Positions 1 to 9,390 of a DNA stretch of 49,027 nucleotides are shown in pieces. The stretch is from Belliella filtrata (GTDB lineage: Bacteria; Bacteroidota; Bacteroidia; Cytophagales; Cyclobacteriaceae): assembly GCF_022549775.1 (NCBI RefSeq), contig NZ_JAKZGP010000039.1:1-49027 (forward strand). Direction: 5' to 3'. The notes under the pieces were generated by a model. The model was not told where the DNA came from. It saw nothing but the letters and a program-made list of their open reading frames with translations, and did no database searches. Each line of letters starts with the position of its first letter. The stretch's first letter is position 1. Both the position numbers and the translations under genes were made by a program.

Positions 1-125
1 TTTTGCCGCCAGCTTCCTTCAGATTCCATCTCACAATGGACACCCTTGCTATTGGCTAGTGGTTGGCGATTACAAACCCCCACAGTGGACTTTCACCACC
101 TAGTTAGTTACCATGCACGGCACAC
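1..125 (-). mobile_element. Group II intron 5' end (probably IIC), cut by window edge
   Basis: Read on the minus strand, the sequence begins GTGTGCC at position 125 and continues with blocks typical of bacterial group II intron domain I: GCATGG, GGTGAAAGTCC, AGCAAGGGTGTCC and GGAATCTGAAGGAAGC, in that order and spacing. These match what I remember of the Oceanobacillus iheyensis group IIC intron start. Only domain I is visible; the reverse transcriptase and domains V/VI would lie beyond the left edge. The 5' splice site lies 4 nt after the T run of an intrinsic terminator, the placement expected of group IIC introns. Group II identity is quite sure, the IIC subclass somewhat less so. Confidence 0.85.
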
Positions 126-163
126 ATCGAAAAACCACCCGAATTGGGTGGTTTTTTTTTTTT
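126..163. terminator. Bidirectional intrinsic terminator after the SGNH lipoprotein gene
   Basis: A perfect 10-bp stem (AAAACCACCC at 131-140 and its complement at 146-155) with a 5-nt loop. On the minus strand the stem runs into TTTTT and then CGAT and the intron 5' end. On the plus strand it is followed by about 12 T. It terminates the gene ending at 189 and appears to be the target of the group II intron. Confidence 0.8.
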
Positions 164-188
164 GCAATTTAGATATTAGGCCATTAAG

Positions 189-1652
189 CTATCGAGGTAG
201 ATCATTTCCTATAAAGTTGTTCGGGTTAACTTTTGAAATGTTAGAACCCCATTTTACATTGATTGCCTCTATGAAGTGATTAGCTACAAAAGCATGTGCC
301 CTTGCATTAGGGTGAACGCCATCAAGTGAAAATCCACCATTGGGAGGAATAATTGAAGCTGTCAATGCCACACCTCCAGCGCTTACTTGACCTTGAAGCA
401 CCCTATTCAACAGTTGATTTACATCTACTAGTACAAGTCTATCACTGTTGGCTTGAACAGCAGCATTGATAAAACCATTGAAAGCTTGAATTTTATCACT
501 TATTTGAGTTTGCTCTTCTGGAGTCAACACAAACTGATCTTCCACAGGAAAACTAATGCCTCTCAATAAAGCTGGATTTCCTCCAACAGGCTGACCAAGT
601 GCCGAAGAAAGCGGTAAAGTAGCCCTATCTGTTGATTTACTTTGCCTTATAGAAGGCAAACCCAGTGCAGATAAATTAGTTAAAAAATCATCTTCCATTA
701 CGAAACCATTCTGACCGGCTTGAAACTGTACCCTTCTATGAGCCTCTTCTTCAGCTGTAATTAGCCCAGCTACTCTAGCTTGCCCAAGTCCACCATTATA
801 AGCTGCATATCCCTGATTAGCTTGATCTGCTTGTGCTTGTGTCATTGGAAGTGCATTCCAAGGAACTAAGGTAAAATAAGGTAAAACTGCAAGGCTTGGG
901 ATATTCGCTACTGCACCTTTTGCTTCTGTATTTGCTTGTAGCATGGCTCCTAATGCCAGTCCTAACCTTTCTTGAAAATCAGCATCAGAAGTCAAAATAG
1001 CGGGGTTAGAAGCGCCTCCTGTTGCGTAACCTAGCACATCGTTGTTCCCCAGCCAAAATGTAAAGAAAGTTCCACCGTTAGCCAATGCAGCCGCTGCATC
1101 ACCTATTACTGTAGAAGTTCCAGGGTTCGAAGCAAAACGCTCATACATTCTATTGAATGCAGGATTCTGAGGCACATTCGGTCCGCCAGTTTGTGGAATT
1201 ATAGCAGTCAATAGGGTAATACCTGGCACCCCGAAATTATTTAAATTGGCTTTATTTCCAGTAAAATCACTTGGGGCATCTCCTGCTCCAATGGGTGCTG
1301 GACCTGTAGCTCCTGTAGAGGGATTTATAGTTAGAATGAGTCTACCTAATGGTCCCTGTGGACCCATTTGGAAAAACCCATTAACTGAATTAATCTCTGG
1401 TACATTGAATTCACCTCCTCCGACAGCTTCAGCTTGCTGAGCAAGCATGACAGCAAAAGAGTTTTGCTGCCCCCTATCGTAAAGTGCTCCATCCATAAAT
1501 CCAGCTGTAAGCGAATTACCTACAGCTACTATTTTCGTAAAATCTGCATTACCTGAAGTTGGGGCTTCAATTTGCTGCTCTGGAAACTCATAGGTACAAG
1601 AAGCGAGTACTCCTAATACCAAGACATATATAAATTTATTGATATATTTCAT
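189..1652 (-). CDS. SGNH/GDSL-family hydrolase lipoprotein
   Basis: A 487-aa predicted outer-membrane lipoprotein with a lipobox ending at Cys19 (VLASC). The SGNH blocks are visible: block I is VGNSLTAG with catalytic Ser47 (Asn in place of the Asp of GDSL), block III is LGNND around residues 201-205, and block V is DGVHPN with Asp444 and His447. The family hydrolyses esters or acyl groups; the substrate here is unknown. The gene starts 16 nt after the stop of a TonB-dependent receptor gene, so the two are probably co-transcribed, the hydrolase perhaps processing a ligand at the cell surface. It ends at a strong terminator. Confidence 0.82.
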   Translation of the reverse strand: MKYINKFIYVLVLGVLASCTYEFPEQQIEAPTSGNADFTKIVAVGNSLTAGFMDGALYDRGQQNSFAVMLAQQAEAVGGGEFNVPEINSVNGFFQMGPQGPLGRLILTINPSTGATGPAPIGAGDAPSDFTGNKANLNNFGVPGITLLTAIIPQTGGPNVPQNPAFNRMYERFASNPGTSTVIGDAAAALANGGTFFTFWLGNNDVLGYATGGASNPAILTSDADFQERLGLALGAMLQANTEAKGAVANIPSLAVLPYFTLVPWNALPMTQAQADQANQGYAAYNGGLGQARVAGLITAEEEAHRRVQFQAGQNGFVMEDDFLTNLSALGLPSIRQSKSTDRATLPLSSALGQPVGGNPALLRGISFPVEDQFVLTPEEQTQISDKIQAFNGFINAAVQANSDRLVLVDVNQLLNRVLQGQVSAGGVALTASIIPPNGGFSLDGVHPNARAHAFVANHFIEAINVKWGSNISKVNPNNFIGNDLPR

Positions 1653-1668
1653 GTTGGTCGATTTTTAA

Positions 1669-4545
1669 TTAGTTCAACAACTCATCAAATGTGATAGACA
1701 CATAATAAATCGCTCCAATAGTTGGTCCTCCGAAGTTTTGGAAATACCTGTTATTGAAGATATTTGACCCTCCAAGTTTCACAATCGACTTCAAGTCCTT
1801 CATTCTGTAACTCACTTGTGCGTCAAACGTATGAATCTCAGGCACATCACCTTGCGCGAAAGTAGATTCCCATCTGAATGCTGTCTGATACCTATAAGTA
1901 AGTCCAAAACCAATTTTATCCGTCACTTTTCTATTTCCGAAAGTAATGTTGGTCTTATGCTCTGGGGTATTGAAATCATTCAAAAAGTCATCACCAATTG
2001 TTGAGATCAACCTGTTGAAGTTATAGTTACCGCCTAAGGTATAGTTCTTGGGGAAATTATAGGTCATTCCAATGGCAGCACCATGAGCCCTTACTTCTTG
2101 ATCTACGATATTTGTATAAGTCTGGAATGTATTCTCTTGACCAGGGGTTGTAATTGGGGTAAGTAAAGTTGGTGCATTGATTGCATTGATAGCACCTTGC
2201 TCTGTATTAGGCATCGCACCTGGAAAAACTGGTCCTGGTGCTCTTCTTACAGAAGTTTGCGTAATGAAATCATTATAAATATTATAATAGTATGCCACAT
2301 CTACCATGAGTCGATTGCTAGCTAGTAAACTTTTGTAACCTACTTCTATAGACTGAACTCGCTCTGGTCTCAACTCTGGAATCAATTGAGGTGTTGCGCT
2401 AACCAATAGTCCAGTTGCTCTTGGGTCTACAGGTGACATTCCTGATCCAACTGCTGCGATATACTCATTTACAGATCTTTGGGTAAATGAATTTTCATAG
2501 ATATTGTACTTTTCTCTATAAAAAGGTAACCCACCAATAAGTCTTGCAGAAACCACATTCAAGTCAATATGTTGACCTTGAGTAGTTGGGTTCCTAAAAC
2601 CTGTCTGATAAGAAAGCCTGAAATTATTGTTCCCTTCAGTAAAAACACCAGAAATTCTAGGGTTAAACTGACCTTGGAAATTTTCATTTTTATCATACCG
2701 CAATGAACCCGTTAGCTTTAATTTATCTTCTATAAATCTTTTTGACGCTTGGGCATAGGCACCAACTTCTTGAATGGTGATGTCATTACCTTCTACGTCT
2801 GCAAATATGGTCCCATTCGATCTCAAGTCATACACACGATATGAACCTCCTACTTGTAAGTCCATAAAATCGATTTCGTTTTTGAAATCATATTGACCTT
2901 CTAGCATGTTCATTCTCGATTGATCATTGAACAAAGACCCAAAAGGGATCACATCGCTTCTAACACCTGCTTTTGCAGCTTCAAACTCTGGGGTACCAGG
3001 CATTAACCTTCCTTGATCCGCAGCTCCTCTGGCAAACTGATGTGCTGCTGCCTGTTGGGCTGGTGTACCAAGTGCACCAGGTGTAACTCCTTGTCCAAAT
3101 AAGTTCTGTAAGTAAGCTCCTGCATATTGACCAAACCAGTCATTGTTAGACTTCCACCTGTCATTGATAGCCACTCCTGTCAAATCTGCGATATAAGAAT
3201 CACCTGAATTCTCGATCGTGGTGTAAGCTCGGACAAAATAATTTGCCCCTTTGAGCTCCAACTTATGTTGTATGATAGAAAATGCAGCTAAAGAATATCG
3301 CTGAGCACCAGTATAAACCGAAGTTCCAGCACCGTAATTCATGGTATAGGATAATTCAGATCGATCATTGATTCTATAGTGCAAAGCACCGTTCAATTTC
3401 AGGTTTCTAGCATTGTAATCTACCAAGTACCTCTCATCATAACCAGTACGCGATACAATTTGATCAGGAAGTGAGTTTGCACCAGCTCCAAAAGCATTTT
3501 GGATAGCTGCTTGATTTCTAAGTAAACCAATATTATTGGCAACCTCATCACCAAAAACATGCACCCTATTAGCTCCTGGATTGAATCCCAATTCACCTTG
3601 ATTGAGCCTTGCAAGATCTGTTTGATCTGTACCATGCCAATCCATCGCTTGCATGTAAGAAGCATTGATTTTGAATGCAAACTTATTGTTGAAAGCTTTC
3701 GCATACCTTATAGATCCTTCGTACATCGGTTGAGGACTGGTAGGCTCTCCAGGCTGACCATTGATATGGTTTACACCTTGCTTATAAAATGCACTTAAGC
3801 CCTGATATTCGAATGGACTTTTGCTATTTACCAATAAAATACCATTGAAAGCATTCGGACCGTACAATGCAGATGCTGCACCAGGAATAAATTCTACAGA
3901 CTCTACATCCAGCTCCGAAGGACCATTTAAGTTTCCAATTGGAAAATTCAGTGCTGGAGCCTGTGTATCCATTCCGTCAGTCAACTGTACAAATCTTGTA
4001 TTCCCTGTGGAGTTGAATCCTCTTGCATTGATGATCTGAAAGTTAATCGAAGAGGATGTTACATCTACACCTTTCAGGTTAGCAATACCCTTGTAGTAGT
4101 TATCTGCAGGAGTATCTCTTATAGACAAGATGTCCATTTTTTCAATAGATACTGGCGATTGTAAGATACTCTCCTCTACCCTTGAGGCCGAGATCACCAC
4201 TTCTTGTCCCAGCATAAACTGCTCTTCAAGTGCAATCTGAAGATTTGAAACATTGTCTTGTGTGATTTCAATCTCTTGGGTCGTAAATCCTACCATCGAA
4301 AAAACTAATGTCAACGGCGGAGCTTGGTTGACTTTCAGGTTAAAATTTCCTCTTAAATCGGTCACTGTACCGATTACTTTTCCTTTTACCACAATATTAA
4401 CCCCAATTAGGGTTTCCTTGGTACCTGCCTCTGTGACCGTACCACTTATGGTAGTCGTCTGTGCATACACCGCGCTTGTGCTGAAGGAAACTATGACAAG
4501 TAAGCATAATACTACCTGCCAAATTCTTCTAGTAAAATTTTGCAT
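1669..4545 (-). CDS. TonB-dependent receptor with carboxypeptidase-like N-terminal domain
   Basis: A 958-aa outer-membrane receptor. A signal peptide (cleavage near VYAQ) is followed by a CarboxypepD_reg-like beta-sandwich (about 30-115, with GTVTDLRGNF), a plug domain (about 120-250) and a long beta-barrel ending in alternating aromatic residues. It lacks the SusC signature and no SusD gene follows, so it belongs to a non-SusC class of TonB receptor. Its partner is the SGNH lipoprotein immediately downstream. It imports some ligand using TonB energy; a lipid or ester-linked ligand is only a guess from the hydrolase neighbour. Confidence 0.85.
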   Translation of the reverse strand: MQNFTRRIWQVVLCLLVIVSFSTSAVYAQTTTISGTVTEAGTKETLIGVNIVVKGKVIGTVTDLRGNFNLKVNQAPPLTLVFSMVGFTTQEIEITQDNVSNLQIALEEQFMLGQEVVISASRVEESILQSPVSIEKMDILSIRDTPADNYYKGIANLKGVDVTSSSINFQIINARGFNSTGNTRFVQLTDGMDTQAPALNFPIGNLNGPSELDVESVEFIPGAASALYGPNAFNGILLVNSKSPFEYQGLSAFYKQGVNHINGQPGEPTSPQPMYEGSIRYAKAFNNKFAFKINASYMQAMDWHGTDQTDLARLNQGELGFNPGANRVHVFGDEVANNIGLLRNQAAIQNAFGAGANSLPDQIVSRTGYDERYLVDYNARNLKLNGALHYRINDRSELSYTMNYGAGTSVYTGAQRYSLAAFSIIQHKLELKGANYFVRAYTTIENSGDSYIADLTGVAINDRWKSNNDWFGQYAGAYLQNLFGQGVTPGALGTPAQQAAAHQFARGAADQGRLMPGTPEFEAAKAGVRSDVIPFGSLFNDQSRMNMLEGQYDFKNEIDFMDLQVGGSYRVYDLRSNGTIFADVEGNDITIQEVGAYAQASKRFIEDKLKLTGSLRYDKNENFQGQFNPRISGVFTEGNNNFRLSYQTGFRNPTTQGQHIDLNVVSARLIGGLPFYREKYNIYENSFTQRSVNEYIAAVGSGMSPVDPRATGLLVSATPQLIPELRPERVQSIEVGYKSLLASNRLMVDVAYYYNIYNDFITQTSVRRAPGPVFPGAMPNTEQGAINAINAPTLLTPITTPGQENTFQTYTNIVDQEVRAHGAAIGMTYNFPKNYTLGGNYNFNRLISTIGDDFLNDFNTPEHKTNITFGNRKVTDKIGFGLTYRYQTAFRWESTFAQGDVPEIHTFDAQVSYRMKDLKSIVKLGGSNIFNNRYFQNFGGPTIGAIYYVSITFDELLN

Positions 4546-4947
4546 AAGTTAATCTTGGGTTTTTGTTAAAACTTAATCGTTTTGAAATATATGGCGTATA
4601 TCCTTGGGAAAAATAGATGTTTTTCCCAACATTCCATTTATTTCTTGTCTAAAAATTAGAAATAAAATTTAGCATCTCCTAATTTTTTAAAGAAACGATT
4701 TGATAATCAACAAAAACTGATATTACCAATTAAAAAGGTTTACTACCGCTCAACGCATTATTGTCAAAAAAACAACATTAATCAATCCCCGGCTATTAAT
4801 CAAAAAAAAAGTCGAGGACTCTTCATGAGCCATCGACCTTCTTATATTTTATTTTATCCTATTTTATTTCAGGCAGTTACAATTACTTTTTGCTTAGAGA
4901 AAAATTCAAATACAAGTTATGTAAAGGCTATAAAAATAGCCTATTGC
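4546..4947. other. Intergenic region, gldC terminator plus receptor leader
   Basis: About 400 nt without a supported gene. It holds the gldC terminator (listed separately) and the upstream region of the TonB receptor gene. An open frame at 4825-5022 overlaps that terminator and gldC and is not credible. No clear promoter match was found. Confidence 0.6.
4801..4837 (-). terminator. Intrinsic terminator downstream of gldC
   Basis: On the minus strand an 11-bp stem (4837-4827 pairing with 4821-4811, one mismatch and one wobble, 5-nt loop) is followed by nine T (A run at 4802-4810 on the plus strand). It lies about 110 nt past the gldC stop and separates gldC from the receptor gene. Confidence 0.8.
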
Positions 4948-5292
4948 TTATTGGCCATTCTTTTTATTTTCTTCATTGACATGCTTCACAAGCCTGTCAC
5001 AAAGTTCTTTCATCTCTTCTGACATGTACTCATCTCCTGTTGCATTCAAAATAGTCTGCGCCATTCCTCCTAGTGCATCTATGTAAAATCGCTTCATTTC
5101 CACTACCGACATGTCTTCTGTCCATAAATCAATTCTTAAAGTGGAGTGATTAAGGTTATCCCAAACATTCAAGCTGATACTTTTAGTAGACTCCTCTCCT
5201 TCTCCTTCTTTGTCTGATGCATCCCACTTAATAGATTTAGGGAGGTTTTTATCGTCTAGATTGACTATGAATTTTATTTCTGAACTTTTCAT
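4948..5292 (-). CDS. gldC: Gliding motility protein GldC
   Basis: A 114-aa soluble protein with the GldC pattern: an N-terminal EIKFIVNLDDKNLPKSIKWDA segment type, a central SISLNVWDN...LRIDLWT stretch and a C-terminal helix carrying MAQTILNATGDEYMSEEM. GldC is a small accessory protein of Bacteroidota gliding motility and type IX secretion function, without enzyme motifs. It stands alone between terminators rather than in a gld cluster. The presence of gldC supports a gliding-lineage host but does not prove motility. Confidence 0.85.
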   Translation of the reverse strand: MKSSEIKFIVNLDDKNLPKSIKWDASDKEGEGEESTKSISLNVWDNLNHSTLRIDLWTEDMSVVEMKRFYIDALGGMAQTILNATGDEYMSEEMKELCDRLVKHVNEENKKNGQ

Positions 5293-5392
5293 TTTTCACT
5301 GTTTAATTTGACGCTACAAAACTACAAAAGATGCCATAGAGTTCCGCTACCTTCTACCTCATTTCATGCAGTCTATTCTAAAGAACTGAATT

Positions 5393-6055
5393 TCAACTCG
5401 CAAAATTCATCTCAGGGATTTCTCCCTCTACAATCAATTTACCTTCTGTTTTTGCCTGAATCTCCTCTACACTAATACCTGGAGCCCTCTCTAGAAGCTT
5501 AAAACCTCCTTCAGGAAGTACTTCTAAAACTGCTAAATCGGAAACGATCATGTCTACACACCTGATCCCAGTGATTGGTAAAGTACAGGATTTGAGTAAC
5601 TTGGATTGACCATCTTTACTACAATGCTGCATAGCTACAATGATCCGCTCTGCCGAGGCTACCAAATCCATGGCTCCACCCATACCCTTGACCATCTTTC
5701 CAGGAATTTTCCAGTTAGAAATATCTCCATTTTCTGATACTTCCATTGCACCCAATATGGTCAATTGAACATGTCCACCCCTGATCATAGCAAATGACTC
5801 TGCTGAACTAAATAACACAGATCCTTTGGTCATGGTAATGGTCTGCTTCCCAGCATTGATCAGGTCTGGATCTACTTTATCTTCTGTAGGAAATGGCCCT
5901 ATCCCGAGCAGACCATTTTCTGACTGTAATACAACATCTAAATTTTCGGGAATATAATTAGCCACCAAGGTAGGAATCCCTATACCAAGGTTGATATATT
6001 GGCCATCTTTGACCTCTTTGGCTATTCTCTGTGCAATTTGATCTTTAGTAAGCAT
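5393..6055 (-). CDS. scoB: 3-oxoacid CoA-transferase subunit B
   Basis: A 220-aa beta subunit of a succinyl-CoA:3-oxoacid (or acetate/butyrate-acetoacetate) CoA-transferase. The catalytic glutamate motif SENGLLG is at about residues 45-51, after the NLGIGIPTL glycine-rich loop, and a GGAMDLV stretch follows, all characteristic of this subunit. With subunit A it moves CoA between succinyl-CoA and acetoacetate-type acids, for ketone-body or branched-chain amino-acid catabolism. The two subunit genes usually abut; here about 220 nt lie between them. Confidence 0.88.
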   Translation of the reverse strand: MLTKDQIAQRIAKEVKDGQYINLGIGIPTLVANYIPENLDVVLQSENGLLGIGPFPTEDKVDPDLINAGKQTITMTKGSVLFSSAESFAMIRGGHVQLTILGAMEVSENGDISNWKIPGKMVKGMGGAMDLVASAERIIVAMQHCSKDGQSKLLKSCTLPITGIRCVDMIVSDLAVLEVLPEGGFKLLERAPGISVEEIQAKTEGKLIVEGEIPEMNFAS

Positions 6056-6146
6056 GGCTAAATGTCTTTTTTGGGTTTAAATCTTGATTTAGGATTGGAG
6101 TAATATAATTGAAATAATCGAACGAAATCTGGAAGGGCTTTTGACA

Positions 6147-6278
6147 CTATAAATCAATCGAAGACAGCATCCTTTTACAGATTCTATTTAGCTCACAAAG
6201 TACTCCTACCTTCTCTTCTGTCCTTATTTCAAGATATTTGGCTTTCGATGTAACTTGTCCGCCAAAGGTGCTTATCAT
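6147..6278 (-). CDS. Possible 43-aa ORF coupled to scoA
   Basis: A 43-codon frame whose ATG overlaps the scoA stop as ATGA (start at 6278, scoA stop at 6277-6275), the arrangement of translational coupling. The product is basic and mostly helical in composition (MISTFGGQV...[10 protein letters not shown]) and matches no family I recognise. It may be a real small gene, the degraded tail of an older gene or chance. It fills most of the unusual gap between scoA and scoB. Confidence 0.25.
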   Translation of the reverse strand: MISTFGGQVTSKAKYLEIRTEEKVGVLCELNRICKRMLSSIDL

Positions 6279-6970
6279 TTTCTAACGGTCCTTTGCTCGA
6301 TTCTTTTTTCGTAATCTTTCCCCTGGAATATGCGCTGCACATATATGCCTGGTGTGTGAATTTGATTAGGGTCTAATTCTCCAGCTGGCACAAGTTCTTC
6401 TACTTCTGCAATGGTAATCTTGCCTGCAGCGGCCATCATTGGATTAAAGTTACGTGCAGTCCCTTTATAAATAAGGTTTCCCGCAGTATCGCCTTTCCAA
6501 GCTTTGACAAAAGCAAAATCAGCTTTAAGCCATCTTTCCAAAAGGTACAACTTATCATCAAACTCACGTAATTCTTTACCTTCTGCCACCTCCGTACCTA
6601 CTCCTGCGGGGGTGAAAAACGCAGGTATTCCTGCCCCTCCAGCTCTAACCCTCTCTGCCAATGTTCCTTGAGGTATCAGTTCTACTTCTAATTCTCCACT
6701 CAAAAGCTGTCTTTCAAATTCAGCATTTTCACCTACGTAACTTGATATCATTTTTTTGACCATACGCTTTTGTAACATCAAACCTATGCCAAAATCATCT
6801 ACTCCGGCATTGTTTGAAATGCATGTCAATCCATTGATATCCATTCCCAAAAGTGCTTGGATGCTGTTCTCTGGAATCCCTGACAATCCAAATCCTCCAA
6901 ACATCAAGACGGCATTCGAGAAAACATCTTGAACGGCCTCTTGCGCATTTTTGACTGTTTTATTAATCAT
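6275..6970 (-). CDS. scoA: 3-oxoacid CoA-transferase subunit A
   Basis: A 231-aa alpha subunit of the same CoA-transferase as scoB. Recognisable parts are [10 protein letters not shown] near residues 25-34 (CoA-binding loop), [28 protein letters not shown] at about 110-125 and AKVT-like [28 protein letters not shown] near the C-terminus. Length is normal. It follows ribF by 10 nt, so it may be read through from the ribF operon. Confidence 0.9.
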   Translation of the reverse strand: MINKTVKNAQEAVQDVFSNAVLMFGGFGLSGIPENSIQALLGMDINGLTCISNNAGVDDFGIGLMLQKRMVKKMISSYVGENAEFERQLLSGELEVELIPQGTLAERVRAGGAGIPAFFTPAGVGTEVAEGKELREFDDKLYLLERWLKADFAFVKAWKGDTAGNLIYKGTARNFNPMMAAAGKITIAEVEELVPAGELDPNQIHTPGIYVQRIFQGKDYEKRIEQRTVRK

Positions 6971-6980
6971 AATAGTACGG

Positions 6981-7913
6981 TTATATATGGGTAAGAATTT
7001 CTATTGCTTGCAATTTGTCGCGATTTAGTTGTGCTTTGAGTGCATCCAAACCATCGAATTTCACTTCTGGCCGTAAGTAGGACATGAGCTTGACACAAAC
7101 CCGCATATCATAAAGGTTTCCTTCAAAATCAAAAAGGTTCACTTCTATGGATCTACTACTTCCATTTACGGTAGGTCTGTTGCCAATGTTGAGCATACCA
7201 TCATATGTCACGCCCTCCACGACGACTTTCACAGCATAGGCCCCATCACATGGAATCAACTTGTAGTCGTTGGGAATATGTACGTTTGCCGTAGGGAATC
7301 CAATCGACCTGCCTACTTGCTGCCCTTTGATAATGATACCATTAAGCTCATAAGGTCTACCTAGGTATTCATTTGCTACATGCACCTTACCTTCTAATAG
7401 GGCCGTTCTGATCTTGGTACTTGACACCCCTACATCATCTACATCCTGGCGAGAAATCTCCTCTAATCCGAATGGATAATGATCGATATTAGATTTTAAG
7501 TATTCAAAACTCCCCTCCCTGTTTTTCCCAAACCTGTGATCATATCCTATGACCAATTTACGGGTTTGAATGGTATCAATGATTACTTTTTGAATAAATT
7601 CATCTGAACTCAATTGAGAAAATTCCTTGGTAAAAGGAATCGTCAAAAGGTGGTCTATACCTGCCTCTTTGAGAAATTTTGCCTTTTCCTCAAAGGTAGA
7701 TAGCAAAAGCAAATTATGTTCTTTGGGATAAAGCACAAGACGTGGATGTGGCCAAAAAGTAATCAGCACCGTCTCCCCACCTATATCATCTGCAATTTTT
7801 CTGATTCTTTTTAATATTTTCTGATGTCCCAAATGCACACCATCAAATGTCCCACTTGTAACAACAGGGTTGTTCACACCAACAAAATCACTTATTCCTT
7901 CAAATATCCTCAT
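6981..7913 (-). CDS. ribF: Bifunctional riboflavin kinase/FMN adenylyltransferase
   Basis: A 310-aa cytoplasmic RibF, converting riboflavin to FMN and FMN to FAD. The N-terminal FAD-synthetase domain has a nucleotidyltransferase start ([13 protein letters not shown], residues 20-32) and the [12 protein letters not shown] block. The C-terminal flavokinase domain has [11 protein letters not shown] and the [16 protein letters not shown] stretch. It overlaps truB by 14 nt and is the last core gene of the ftsX-DUF3098-uppP-truB-ribF block. Confidence 0.95.
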   Translation of the reverse strand: MRIFEGISDFVGVNNPVVTSGTFDGVHLGHQKILKRIRKIADDIGGETVLITFWPHPRLVLYPKEHNLLLLSTFEEKAKFLKEAGIDHLLTIPFTKEFSQLSSDEFIQKVIIDTIQTRKLVIGYDHRFGKNREGSFEYLKSNIDHYPFGLEEISRQDVDDVGVSSTKIRTALLEGKVHVANEYLGRPYELNGIIIKGQQVGRSIGFPTANVHIPNDYKLIPCDGAYAVKVVVEGVTYDGMLNIGNRPTVNGSSRSIEVNLFDFEGNLYDMRVCVKLMSYLRPEVKFDGLDALKAQLNRDKLQAIEILTHI

Positions 7914-8586
7914 CGAGGCGATCTTTAATTTTTGTAATCAATTCGGGAAGTTCCATCGCATTATCTAACAAAAAATCACCAATTCTTGTTCTGCATAAGG
8001 CAGACATATAGGCTCCGACTCCCAAGTCTTCTCCCAAATCCCTTGCGATGCTTCTGATATAAGTACCTTTGGAACAGACTATTTTAAAATCAATCTCTGG
8101 AAGCTCAAAACGTGTGATTTCAAATACCGAAACTTGCACAGGCCTAGCGTCAATTTTCACTTCAATACCTTTTCTAGCGGACTCATACACCCGCTTGCCA
8201 TCAACTTTGATCGCCGAGTGCATGGGTGGAATTTGCATGATCTCACCAGTAAGCTTTGCTGCTGCATCTTTCACATCTTCCAAGCTCAAATCAGAAGGAT
8301 CTGCGACCTCAATGACTTCTTTCTCCCTATCAAAACTCTCTGTGGTCTTCCCGAGTACAAAAGTGCCAGTATACTCCTTTTCTTGCCCCATATACTGCTC
8401 TATACTCTTGGTTTGCTTTCCAGCACAGACGATCAGAAGCCCAGTAGCTAGTGGGTCCAAAGTCCCAGCATGCCCCACTTTTTTGATTCTCAATGCATTT
8501 CTCACTTTCTTGACCACGTCAAAAGACGTCCATTCCAATGGCTTGTTGATCAAGAAAACTTCTCCATATGGTTCTTTCTCTTGCAT
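7900..8586 (-). CDS. truB: tRNA pseudouridine(55) synthase TruB
   Basis: A 228-aa enzyme making pseudouridine 55 in the T-loop of tRNA. The catalytic motif GHAGTLDPLATGLL carries Asp44; KPLEWTSFDVV (15-25), KEYTGTFVLGKTTES and the KCSKGTYIRSIARDLG-like block also match the family. It lacks a long C-terminal PUA extension, as is usual for shorter Bacteroidota forms. It overlaps ribF and follows uppP by 1 nt, indicating one transcript. Confidence 0.95.
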   Translation of the reverse strand: MQEKEPYGEVFLINKPLEWTSFDVVKKVRNALRIKKVGHAGTLDPLATGLLIVCAGKQTKSIEQYMGQEKEYTGTFVLGKTTESFDREKEVIEVADPSDLSLEDVKDAAAKLTGEIMQIPPMHSAIKVDGKRVYESARKGIEVKIDARPVQVSVFEITRFELPEIDFKIVCSKGTYIRSIARDLGEDLGVGAYMSALCRTRIGDFLLDNAMELPELITKIKDRLDEDI

Positions 8587-8587
8587 C

Positions 8588-9382
8588 TTATCTCATCATT
8601 CCAGCTCCGATCGCAATCAGACCTACAATCAAACAATAAATTGAAAAATAGGTAAGCTTACTTCGTCTCACCAAAGCTATCATCCAAGTACAGGCAAAAT
8701 ACCCAGCTATAAATGCTGCAATAAAGCCAGCTGACAAATATCCAAAACTATCTGCATTGTAAGCCAAACCACCATCAAGAAGGTCTTTTGCGATTTTTCC
8801 TAAGATCAAAGGCACTACCATCAAAAATGAAAACCTTGCCGCTTTTGCTTTGTCAATTCCAAGTAATACGGAGGTAGAAATGGTAGCTCCAGACCTAGAT
8901 ATCCCAGGCAAAATCGCTATTGCTTGTGCAATTCCTACAATGACGGCCTCTAGAAAACCTACTGGCTTATCTGTGTTTTTGGCTTTATCGGCCAAAAACA
9001 ACAACAGTGCCGTGAGCAATAACATGCATCCCACAAAAACAATTTTTCCTCCAAAAAACTGCTCCAATTGATCGTTGAAAAACACGCCAACAACAGCCGC
9101 AGGAATCATCGAAAGCACAATTTTTAAAGAGAACTTGGTCTCTTCATTCCATTTGAACTGAAACAATCCTCGAAATATCTCCGCTATATCTTTTCTAAAT
9201 ACCACAATCGTAGCCAATGCCGTCGCAAAATGTAAGATTACCGAGAACATCATACTCTCTTCAGGCAACTTAGAATCTCCCAGAATAGCAGCACCTAATT
9301 CTAAATGCCCGCTTGAACTCACAGGCAAAAACTCTGTCAACCCTTGAATGATACCAAGGATTATTGCATCTATAATTTCCAT
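8588..9382 (-). CDS. uppP: Undecaprenyl-diphosphate phosphatase
   Basis: A 264-aa multispan inner-membrane protein of the BacA/UppP family, dephosphorylating undecaprenyl diphosphate to recycle the lipid carrier for peptidoglycan and O-antigen synthesis. Motif 1, EFLPVSSSGHLEL, begins at Glu17, and motif 2, PGISRSGATIS, lies near residue 160; both are intact. It starts 8 nt after the DUF3098 gene stop, within the ftsX operon. Confidence 0.95.
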   Translation of the reverse strand: MEIIDAIILGIIQGLTEFLPVSSSGHLELGAAILGDSKLPEESMMFSVILHFATALATIVVFRKDIAEIFRGLFQFKWNEETKFSLKIVLSMIPAAVVGVFFNDQLEQFFGGKIVFVGCMLLLTALLLFLADKAKNTDKPVGFLEAVIVGIAQAIAILPGISRSGATISTSVLLGIDKAKAARFSFLMVVPLILGKIAKDLLDGGLAYNADSFGYLSAGFIAAFIAGYFACTWMIALVRRSKLTYFSIYCLIVGLIAIGAGMMR

Positions 9383-9390
9383 CTATTTGA

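Noticed and set aside
46-279. Open frame on the plus strand at the left edge
   Set aside because: It lies antisense to the group II intron 5' end and runs through the terminator hairpin; its sequence is the translation of structured intron RNA on the wrong strand.
8069-8644. 191-codon frame opposite truB and uppP
   Set aside because: It is a shadow of two well-supported genes on the minus strand; no domain is recognised.
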